This document shows positions 1 to 5,687 of a stretch of 11,680 nucleotides of DNA, piece by piece. How positions within the stretch are numbered: the stretch's first letter is position 1; the number at the start of each line of letters is the position of its first letter. The notes beneath the pieces were generated by a model. It ran no database searches, was not told the origin of the DNA, and saw nothing but the letters and a program-made list of their open reading frames with translations. Origin of the DNA: Acidobacteriota bacterium (GTDB lineage: Bacteria > Acidobacteriota > Terriglobia > Terriglobales > Acidobacteriaceae); NCBI GenBank assembly GCA_003224995.1, contig QIAI01000305.1, positions 1 through 11,680 on the forward strand, in the 5' to 3' direction. Made by a program: the position numbers and the translations under genes.

Positions 1-54
1 GACCTCCATGCCTTAGGCGGGTGGCTGACCGGGGTCAAAGCGTGCGGACGGCGG

Positions 55-348
55 ATGGCGACGAGGAAAGGCTATCGCCAGACTACGTATTTGGGTGTTG
101 CAGTCAATCGGGTACACACCGTACGAAAACGTACATTCGTAGGTTCGGGAGAGGACCGATTTCGCATCTGGTTCGTGCTGGATTTGGCCATGCCCCAGCT
201 GAACGGACTCCGGGCGGCCTCGGAGATCAGGAAAGCCAGCAGCTTTTTGGCCGGCTTCGGTGCAAAATGTGCGATTGTGGACGACATTCCGCCCAGCAGT
301 TCTCGCGACATCCAAGTTCACGATCTTTCGCCTTCAAAGAAATTGTAG
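55..348 (+). pseudogene. Remnant of a response-regulator receiver domain
   Basis: A 97-codon open frame contains a stretch at 175-234 reading VLDLAMPQLNGLRAASEIRK, the strand-3/helix-3 part of a CheY-like receiver domain. The first D of this stretch corresponds to the phospho-acceptor aspartate, and M-P-x-x-N-G-L is the loop after it. LuxR/NarL-type regulators commonly carry this form. Nothing before it looks like the N-terminal acidic pair, and nothing after it gives the conserved Thr/Ser, Lys or a helix-turn-helix output domain. The ATG at 55 has no convincing ribosome binding site. I read it as a decayed scrap about 20-30 residues long inside a non-genic stretch, not as a working gene. A chance ORF is possible, but the motif match is specific. 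Confidence 0.45.
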
Positions 349-430
349 GCGATCACATCCCTCCCTACGATAGCGTCTTTTGAGTTTAATATGAGCGCCA
401 CGGCGCTTCCCGCCGCCCTTCGAACAGATT

Positions 431-466
431 GTCGGGAATTGGGAAGTTAACTTCAGGTTTGCCCGT
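431..466. repeat. Dispersed repeat, copy 1
   Basis: The 3' half (452-466, ttcaggtttgcccgt) recurs exactly at 3081-3095, and the 5' half (gtcgg-aattgggaa-tt, 431-449) recurs with two mismatches at 3044-3062. The second copy carries about 16 extra bases between the halves. The segment also contains a perfect 12-bp palindrome, gaagttaacttc (444-455). It lies between the receiver remnant and the broken toroid gene. Function unknown; it looks like a degenerate intergenic repeat. Confidence 0.45.
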
Positions 467-493
467 CATCTGGGAGTGCAGTGCCGAAGCGCC

Positions 494-1455
494 TCAGCCA
501 CCTTTGCCCTTCTGCTCCAAACAAGATCGCTCATACCAGCGGATTACGCGTAGCGCCCGGAGCGTGTTCCACCGGCTTGGCTCTCCCACTCGCTCCCCAG
601 AGGGGGCGGCGATCCCCTCGTCGTACCGAGCGTCGAGGAGCCATCGTCCATCGGCCTGCCGCTTGCTCTCAATGACGCGCACTGCATCCCCGACGCGCGC
701 GTCAGGGGCTAGTCCGGCAGCCCGGAAATAGTCAAGCCCGCGGAGTACGTCGTAATGGCAGCGAGGTGGGAACGCCAACACGAGGAACTCCGGATTTGCA
801 ATCTCGCCGGTCGAAAGCCGTCGGAAGAGGGCGCGCTGTAGCAAGTATTCTTCGCCCATCCGTCGGGAGGACACGACCTCGGGAGCGGGCCCGACAGCAC
901 GCTCGTATTCGAGCAGCCCCTCCAATACGCAGATAGTCGTGTGGAACGAGGAGCGAGTGCTCTTCGGCGCCTCGCAATTCCAGCCGCCTCCTCGAGTTGC
1001 TCGTCGACAAGGCGGCGCGCGAGGGTCTCTGTCGGGCGTCCGAAGTACGCCGCCAACGCAAGAACGCCTCCATTGATGGACGGCTCCACTTCCCCTTGAA
1101 AAAACGTGTTCCCACCAGTCTCCAGCGCACGCAATTCCCAACGGCCGCCCTGGTTGTTCCACCGCAAGCCTGCTTCGAGGTGCGCGGCTGCGGACTTCAC
1201 GGCAGGATTGGCAGGGTCAATGCCGGTCGCGCGCAACAACTGCATCGTGAAGAGTGTTGTTTTCCAAACTGGAGCATCGTCGCGGCGCCACGAGCCATCC
1301 GGTTGTTGGCGCCCGAGAATTTCAGCGCCGAGCCCTTCGTGTGGGACGCGGTCGCGCTCCAGACTCAGTGCCTCGGCGTGGGCAGCCGTGAGATCGCGCA
1401 TCGCCTGCCAGCGTATCGCCGAGTCCGAATCGAGCAGCCAGTCTAGGGCACCCAC
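494..1455 (-). pseudogene. Squalene-cyclase-like alpha/alpha-toroid protein, frameshifted
   Basis: The gene reads from a GTG at 1455 (an in-frame TAG lies four codons upstream, so this is the first possible start) to a stop at 494-496, about 320 residues in all. The N-terminal part (1455 to about 993) has WLLDSD-AIRW-MRDLT and a QPDGSW motif at residues 51-56. The C-terminal part (about 991-494) has GGGWNCE, then STRSSFHTT-VLEGLLEYER, a second DGRW and a closing WNTLRALRVIRWYE. Repeated Q/D-G-x-W motifs and the GGWNCE/TRSSFHTT block are typical of terpenoid-cyclase/prenyltransferase-fold toroid proteins of about 300-330 residues whose substrates are mostly unknown. The two parts are in different frames; one extra base near 991 would restore a continuous EQLE-GGGWNCE reading. 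No Asp-rich DxDD catalytic motif is visible, so cyclase activity should not be assumed. Either a recent pseudogene or a sequence error. Confidence 0.75.
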
Positions 1456-1589
1456 GACGCGATACTATCTCATTCAAGCACCGCCCTTCTCGTGGCGGCT
1501 TGGTAGAGATTTGCGTGGAACGCTGGAAACGGTAGATCGCCATAAACGCGCCCAAGTGTTGAAGAATTCGATCAGCTTCCGGTTTGTCG

Positions 1590-1766
1590 CTAGCCTTGAT
1601 CGGAAACGCCTGGGGGCAGGCGGTTGGGCGGAGGAGGATCTCGATCCGAGGCGTTTTCGATAAGGAGACTAGGAGGTGCCTGTGAAGCCTGTGCACAAAC
1701 CTTTATTACTCCGAAGCAGAGCAGAGCTCCCGCGAAGACAAGTTGAAGAGCGCGGCGCGATTTCAT
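1590..1766 (-). CDS. Short secreted hypothetical protein (possibly a truncated N-terminus)
   Basis: A 58-codon minus-strand ORF runs from ATG at 1766 to TAG at 1590. It begins with a textbook signal peptide: basic start MKSRR, a hydrophobic core at residues 6-21 (ALQLVFAGALLCFGVI) and an A-Q-A signal peptidase I site ending at residue 27. The remaining 31 residues are polar and proline-rich (DPPPPN at residues 43-48, then RLPPGVSDQG). No Shine-Dalgarno sequence is obvious upstream. The mature part is very short, so this may be the front of a longer secreted protein cut off by a frameshift near 1590: the next frame stays open downstream through KASDKPEADRILQHLG to about 1456. It lies on the same strand just upstream of the toroid gene. 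No function can be given. Confidence 0.4.
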   Translation of the reverse strand: MKSRRALQLVFAGALLCFGVIKVCAQASQAPPSLLIENASDRDPPPPNRLPPGVSDQG

Positions 1767-1815
1767 GACACGGGTTTGAATGGGCTTAACTGAGCAGCGC
1801 CCAATTCGAAGCGTG

Positions 1816-1845
1816 TTACGGGCACACAGCTGCGTAAATTAATAT
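1816..1845 (+). promoter_or_regulatory. Weak sigma-70-like promoter candidate for the esterase
   Basis: TAATAT at 1840-1845 could be a -10 box, with a poor -35 match TTACGG at 1816-1821 at 18-nt spacing. It sits in the AT-rich patch just before the ribosome binding site and would give a very short leader. The -35 match is poor, so this is only a candidate. Confidence 0.2.
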
Positions 1846-1855
1846 TGCGGTAACC

Positions 1856-1862
1856 AAGGGGG
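1856..1862 (+). promoter_or_regulatory. Ribosome binding site deciding the esterase GTG start
   Basis: AAGGGGG ends six bases before the GTG at 1869. It supports that codon, at the head of the signal peptide, as the true start. Confidence 0.6.
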
Positions 1863-1868
1863 TTCCAA

Positions 1869-2984
1869 GTGTCACGACTTCTTCTAAGTTTTGCGTTCTT
1901 GATCAGCCTGACGGCGGGCTTTGATCTGGCAACAGCCCAAACACCGACTGCGGGCGCCGCACCCCTGGCGCCGCCAACTCGTCAATTCAGCACGCCTGGC
2001 TACGTAAAAGCGAAGGAACTACCGGACGGAACCATCCCTTCGCCGAAGGAAGACGGGAACTTCATTATTGGCCCCAGCCACAATGCCGCGCCGGAAATGT
2101 CTGCGAACGAAGGAGTGCCTAAGGGTGACGTCTTTGAATTCACGATGGAATCCAAAGACAGCAAGATTTATACCGGCATCGCGCGCGAGCCCAACACTCT
2201 CACCGTACCGGACCCAGCGGGTCCGAACAAGGTGATCGTGAATAGCTATCCTGCTCCTTACACGCGACGGGTAGCGGTGTACGTTCCCAAGCAATACGTC
2301 CCCGGCACGGAAGCACCGTTCATCGTCGGGGCGGATGGACCTGACCCGAGTTTGTTCGCCGCACTCGACAATCTGATCGCCGGGCGTCGCGTGCCGGTGA
2401 TGATTGCGATCTCGATTGGCAACGGTAGTGGCGACGCCCAGGGCAGCGAGCGGGGACTGGAATACGACACGATGTCCGGGCTTTATGCGGAGTTCGTGGA
2501 GAAGGAAGTGCTGCCTCTGGTGCAGAAGAGATACAACGTAAAGCTCACTAAGGATCCCGACGGACGGGCGACCACGGGTTGCAGCTCAGGCGGAGCAGCC
2601 GCCATGGCGATGGCTTGGTATCACACCGATCTCTACCACCGTATTCTAAGCTACTCGGGCACCTTCGTTTACCAGCAATGGCCGTACAACGCCGAGACCC
2701 CGCACGGCGCATGGGAGTTCCATGAAACCCTCATTCCCAACAGCCCGAAGAAGCCGCTGCGCATCTGGATGGATGTAGGCGATCGTGATCTTCTTATTAG
2801 CCGCGACAACTATCACGACTGGGTTCTCGCCAACGAGCGCATGGCCAAGGCTCTAGCCGACAAGGGGTATTCTTACCAGTTTGTCTTTGCGAAAAACGCT
2901 GGCCACTGCGACCGTGCCGTGAAGGCACAGACCCTGCCACTGGCGTTGGAGTATCTATGGCAGGGGTACACGCGGAAAAAGTAG
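1869..2984 (+). CDS. Secreted alpha/beta-hydrolase, enterochelin-esterase / esterase D type
   Basis: This is an intact 371-residue protein. Residues 1-24 form a signal peptide (MSRLLLS, hydrophobic core LSFAFLISLTAG, likely cleavage after ATAQ), so it is exported. A proline-rich linker follows, then an N-terminal beta-rich region (about 85-140, DVFEFTMESKDSKIY, RRVAVYVP) as in enterochelin-esterase-like proteins, then the hydrolase core. The nucleophile is Ser239 in G-C-S-S-G (237-241), the acid is Asp305 or Asp307 in DVGDRD, and the base is His346 in NAGHCD. The family hydrolyses ester bonds in siderophores, acetylated or feruloylated sugars and other small esters; the substrate cannot be read from sequence. 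It stands alone on the plus strand, so no operon partner helps. Start is GTG with AAGGGGG six bases upstream. Confidence is high for the fold, low for the substrate. Confidence 0.88.
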   Translation: MSRLLLSFAFLISLTAGFDLATAQTPTAGAAPLAPPTRQFSTPGYVKAKELPDGTIPSPKEDGNFIIGPSHNAAPEMSANEGVPKGDVFEFTMESKDSKIYTGIAREPNTLTVPDPAGPNKVIVNSYPAPYTRRVAVYVPKQYVPGTEAPFIVGADGPDPSLFAALDNLIAGRRVPVMIAISIGNGSGDAQGSERGLEYDTMSGLYAEFVEKEVLPLVQKRYNVKLTKDPDGRATTGCSSGGAAAMAMAWYHTDLYHRILSYSGTFVYQQWPYNAETPHGAWEFHETLIPNSPKKPLRIWMDVGDRDLLISRDNYHDWVLANERMAKALADKGYSYQFVFAKNAGHCDRAVKAQTLPLALEYLWQGYTRKK

Positions 2985-3091
2985 ACCAGCCGCGCAAGGT
3001 GTGAACTTACGACTGAGGACTGGAAGCTGAGTATTGGGGAGTCGTCGGCAATTGGGAAATTGGATCTCTCTTTTCTCAATTTCAGGTTTGC
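2985..3091. other. Non-coding gap between the esterase and the mobile element
   Basis: About 107 bases with no ORF of note. It contains a low-complexity run of ctgagga/ttgggga-like words and a weak hairpin (gaaattg 3056-3062 with caatttc 3077-3083, 14-nt loop). No U-tract follows, so it is not a convincing terminator for the esterase. Confidence 0.35.
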
Positions 3092-3095
3092 CCGT
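3044..3095. repeat. Dispersed repeat, copy 2, abutting the mobile element
   Basis: This matches 431-466: 15/15 bases at 3081-3095 and 17/19 at 3044-3062, with a longer central spacer. Its last four bases coincide with the first four of the element's left inverted repeat (3092). The element therefore either inserted at the edge of a pre-existing repeat or carries part of it. Confidence 0.45.
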
Positions 3096-3124
3096 GAGAA
3101 CGAAGCCGCTGGCGCGGCGGACGC
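3092..3124 (+). repeat. Left inverted repeat of the IS91-like element
   Basis: The arm begins ccgtgagaac and continues gaagccgctggcgcggc. It pairs with 5476-5508 in reverse complement at 29 of 33 positions; the innermost 23 bases match at 21. It contains a 5-bp hairpin, gccgc-tggc-gcggc. It lies about 70 bp upstream of the recombinase gene. Confidence 0.7.
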
Positions 3125-3173
3125 TGCCGCGTGGGTGATGTCCGCAGTCTTGATTCTCGGCTCAGGTAATTTG

Positions 3174-3203
3174 TGGGTCACAAGGAGGTGTCCCTGTGAC
3201 CCA
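3174..3203 (+). promoter_or_regulatory. Hairpin enclosing the recombinase RBS and start codon
   Basis: A perfect 9-bp inverted repeat (tgggtcaca 3174-3182, tgtgaccca 3195-3203) flanks a 12-nt loop, aggaggtgtccc. The loop holds the Shine-Dalgarno AGGAGG (3183-3188) and the right arm contains the GTG start (3196-3198). In mRNA this would pair the start codon and expose the ribosome site in the loop, which could restrict recombinase translation. As DNA, two 9-bp arms around a short spacer also resemble a tyrosine-recombinase core site. Both roles are inference. Confidence 0.5.
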
Positions 3204-4067
3204 TCTACGTAAAATGATGCTGGAGGAACTCCAGCGACGTCATTACTCTAAGGCTACCACAGGGCGCTACATTCGATTGATCGAGCGCTTCGCTCAGCAC
3301 TTCCACCGCTCGCCCGATCGCCTTGGACCGCAGCACATCCGCGAGTACCAAGCGCAGCTCTTCACCCGGCACAAACTGACTCCCGGTTCGGTGACCAACC
3401 ATCTCTGCGCCCTGCGCTTCTTTTACATCCAGACGCTCAAGAGGCCCTGGAGCATTGCCGAAACTCCCTATCCCAAGAAGCGCTATCGCCTGCCCACGAT
3501 TCTCAGTCAGGAAGAAATAGCACAACTCATCGAGGCTGCGCCGACTCCCTTCTATCGCACCATTTTGATGACCCTCTACGGCACCGGCGTGCGCCGCACC
3601 GAGCTCACGCGCCTCAAGGTCAGCGACATCGATAGCCGGCGCATGGTCATGCACATTCAGGACGGCAAGGGTCACCAAGACCGCGACGTCAGAGCCCCGT
3701 TCTGCTCGAAGAGCTCCGTGCTCACTGGCGACGTCTGCGCAAAAAGTCCGTCTGGTTATTTCCCGGCAACCGCTGGCACAGCGGGGATCACCCCACCGAT
3801 GACAAGACGCCCTACCACGCTTGCGTTGAGGCCGCCCGCCGCGCCGCGATTAAGAAACGTGTCTATCCCCACGTGCTCCGCCATTGCTTCGCCACCCACT
3901 TGCTCGAAGCCGGCGCCGACCTGCACACCATCCAGATCCTGTTAGGCCATCACGATCTGAAAGAAACCGCTCGCTATCTCCACCTCTCGCAACGGCACTT
4001 GCATGCCACGCCCAGTCCGCTGGACACGCTGGTGCTGAAGAAAGGCAGGTCGCCGCAGGAGGAGTAG
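3196..4067 (+). pseudogene. Tyrosine recombinase/integrase of the IS91-like element, frameshifted
   Basis: A phage-integrase-family recombinase of about 290 residues. The first part (3196 to about 3690) holds the SAM-like N-terminal core-binding domain (residues 1-85, YSKATTGRYIRLIERFAQHF) and the start of the catalytic domain, with Arg133 in G-V-R-R-T-E-L and Lys158 in the beta-hairpin (DGKGHQDRDV). The second part is in another frame (about 3693-4067): it has H-V-L-R (His 3870-3872, Arg 3879-3881), then LLGHHDLKETARYLHLS with the presumed nucleophile Tyr at 3975-3977. The full R-K-H-R-H-Y set is therefore encoded, but split by a break at about 3691. After RDV the family usually reads M-L-S-P; here a loss of four bases (or one) would explain the shift. 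GTG start with AGGAGG eight bases upstream. The stop touches the transposase ATG. Confidence 0.85.
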
Positions 4068-4068
4068 A
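4057..4068 (+). promoter_or_regulatory. RBS and stop/start junction coupling recombinase and transposase
   Basis: AGGAGG at 4057-4062 lies inside the end of the recombinase gene, five bases before the transposase ATG at 4068. The recombinase TAG (4065-4067) abuts that ATG. This arrangement favours translational coupling or re-initiation, so both proteins would be made from one message. Confidence 0.6.
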
Positions 4069-5257
4069 TGAGTCGGCCACGGTTCGAAGTGGCCGACATC
4101 ATTCGCAGCGCAGGAGCAGACTTCATCGCGCGCAACCGTCACTGGCTCCGATGGACCCATCTCAAGGTACTGCTCGCCATCGCACGCTGTCGCACCGCCG
4201 CTCTCGGCGGCCATATCGATGAGTGCACCGGCTGCGGACATCGTGCCACCATTTCCTACAACTCATGCCGCAATCGGCACTGCCCGAAGTGTCAGACCGG
4301 TGCAGCGTGAGCGCTGGATCGCGGCGCGGCGCCGTGAACTGCTGCCCACGCCCTACGTCCACGTCGTCTTCACGCTGCCGCCGCAACTGGCTGCGCTGGC
4401 TTTGCAGAACAAGAAACTCATCTATGGTTTGCTGCTTCGGGCCAGCGCAGAAACTCTACTCGAAGTGGCACGCACTCCCGCCCATCTCGGAGCCGAGATC
4501 GGCTTCTTCAGCGTGCTCCATACCTGGAACCAGAAACTCCAACTTCATCCCCATGTCCACTGTGTCGTTCCCGCCGGCGGACTCTCCCGCGATCACGCCC
4601 GCTGGATTCGACCTCATCCCCGCTTCTTCCTTCCCATCGATGTACTGCGGCGCGTGTTTCGCGGCAAGTTCATTGCCGGCCTGAAGTCTGCCTTCGAGCG
4701 CGACCAACTGCACCTGGGCGGAGCACTCGCAGCGCTCACCCATCCCAAGTTCTTCGCGGCCTGGCTACGCCCGCTCTTCCGCAAAGACTGGATCGTCTAC
4801 TCCAAACCACCCTTCGGCGGACCCGAGTACGTCCTGCAGTATCTCGGCCGCTATACTCACCGCGTCGCCATCTCCAACCATCGCCTGGTCGCATTGGCGG
4901 ACGGCCAGGTTACCTTTCGCTGGCGTGACTCTGCCGACCATCATCGGCGGAAACTGATGACCCTCTCGCGCGATGAGTTCCTGCGCCGCTTCCTACTTCA
5001 TCTGCTCCCCAAGGGCTTCGTCCGCATCCGCCACTTCGGCTTCCTCGCCAACCGAAGGCGCGCCGCTCTGCTGCCACGATGCTTCGCCGCTCTCCACACC
5101 ACTCCACCGAAAAACGAATCGGAAACGTCCACCGCTTCTACATCGCACCCGCTATGGCGTTTATCCCAAGTGCGGCGGATCGATGGCCGTCGTCGAACGA
5201 TTCACAACCGCACAACTCCAACTCCGTTCTCCACCGTTCTTGGCCACGGCTGCATGA
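4068..5257 (+). pseudogene. IS91-family HUH/Y2 transposase, two frameshifts
   Basis: The composite is about 396 residues, in line with the family. The N-terminal zinc-binding domain is read from 4068: CTGCGHRATISYNSCRNRHC then PKCQ, with all four CxxC cysteines. A break near 4305 (one extra base; the first frame stops at 4310) moves reading to the frame with RERWIAARRREL and the nuclease core. The core has HUH as H-P-H-V-H with histidines at 4552-4554 and 4558-4560, and the twin tyrosines in Y-L-G-R-Y at 4840-4842 and 4852-4854, spaced four apart as in IS91. It continues to LPKGFVRIRHFGFLANRRR. A second break near 5160 (tta where tg is expected) shifts to the last frame, giving PKCGGSMAVVERFTTAQLQL and a stop at 5257; the first Cys of this C-terminal ribbon is lost (reads Y). 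Activity would be single-strand cleavage and joining during rolling-circle-like transposition, but this copy should not make a full protein. Confidence 0.87.
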
Positions 5258-5475
5258 AATCACTCGCCCACACACCGCAATGTCGCCGCCCCTCAGAGCG
5301 TCTCGCCGAAGTGTGTCTCCCTTACACCCAGACATCTTCTTCCTCTCCCTGCCTCCGGTCACTCCGGCCATTGATTCGTCTTCGCACAGTTGCGCCAGTT
5401 GCAACTCCACCAGCCTGTACGACTCCCCCGAACTTCTACAACCCCTCCTCGCCCCATTCAATTTGCATAAGTCCC
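5258..5475 (+). other. Non-coding right end of the IS91-like element
   Basis: About 218 pyrimidine-rich bases on the plus strand separate the transposase stop from the right inverted repeat. No gene is evident; the long plus frames here are low-complexity shadows. A 10-bp palindrome, agttgcaact, is present in about 5398-5407. IS91-type elements have cis-acting sequences on this side, so this is where one would look for them. Confidence 0.4.
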
Positions 5476-5508
5476 GCATCCGCCGCACCAGCGGCTTCCT
5501 TCTGACGG
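5476..5508 (-). repeat. Right inverted repeat of the IS91-like element
   Basis: This is the reverse complement of 3092-3124 with 29 of 33 positions identical. It includes the hairpin gccgc-acca-gcggc. It marks the probable right limit of the mobile element. Confidence 0.7.
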
Positions 5509-5687
5509 CTTTTTCGAACGCGACGCCTCACACCTTCTTTCAGGCCATGAACACTCATCCCGGCGTCACCTCCGAAAAAGCACTAGCGTGACTCTGGAAG
5601 CATCTTGCCAACGGGACGGCGGCTAACTTCCAATTCGTCTCCCTGAAGCTTCCCGGATGCGACGTCCAAGGACTCCGAGGTACACAG
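5509..5687. other. Intergenic stretch between the element and the MscS gene
   Basis: No coding signal on either strand. It lies downstream of both the mobile element (plus) and the channel gene (minus), a convergent gap where a terminator would be expected. I see no strong stem with a T-run. Confidence 0.4.

Larger units (their letters stand above)
1456..1868. other. Intergenic stretch before the esterase
   Basis: Apart from the possible secreted ORF at 1590-1766, I see no gene with coding signals here. The final 100 bases are more AT-rich and hold the likely promoter and ribosome binding site of the esterase gene. Confidence 0.4.
3092..5508. mobile_element. IS91-like element with tyrosine recombinase and HUH transposase, degenerate
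   Basis: A 2417-bp segment carries a tyrosine recombinase gene followed at once by an IS91-family transposase gene, both on the plus strand. It is bounded by a 33-bp imperfect inverted repeat (3092-3124 and 5476-5508, 29/33 identical). IS91 relatives with an extra integrase-like gene upstream of the HUH transposase are a described subgroup. Classical IS91 elements lack long terminal inverted repeats and move by rolling-circle-like transfer using hairpin-bearing ends. Each arm here contains a small internal hairpin (gccgc, tetraloop, gcggc), compatible with ends read by an HUH enzyme. No target duplication is expected for this family and I found none. The true ends are inferred from the repeat and not proven. 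Three frameshifts in the two genes suggest this copy is inactive. Confidence 0.75.

Noticed and set aside
394..407. agcgcc-ac-ggcgct inverted repeat as a terminator
   Set aside because: Loop of two bases is too tight and no T-run follows.
1106..1663. 185-codon plus-strand ORF opposite the toroid gene
   Set aside because: Arg/Ser/Pro-rich shadow of the minus-strand coding frame, with no family resemblance.
1682..1768. 28-codon plus-strand ORF with a good AGGAGG five bases upstream of GTG
   Set aside because: Its opposite strand encodes a convincing signal peptide, and the 28 residues have no recognisable feature; the RBS match is probably chance.
4290..4310. Programmed frameshift in the transposase
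   Set aside because: No slippery heptamer or following structure is apparent, the family does not need one, and two further unrelated breaks exist in the same element.
3080..5520. Target-site duplication flanking the element
   Set aside because: The bases just outside the two 33-bp arms do not match, and IS91-type insertion does not normally create one.
5079..5591. 170-codon plus-strand ORF across the right end of the mobile element
   Set aside because: It runs in the wrong frame through the transposase tail and pyrimidine-rich non-coding end; composition is Ser/Pro/His-rich shadow.
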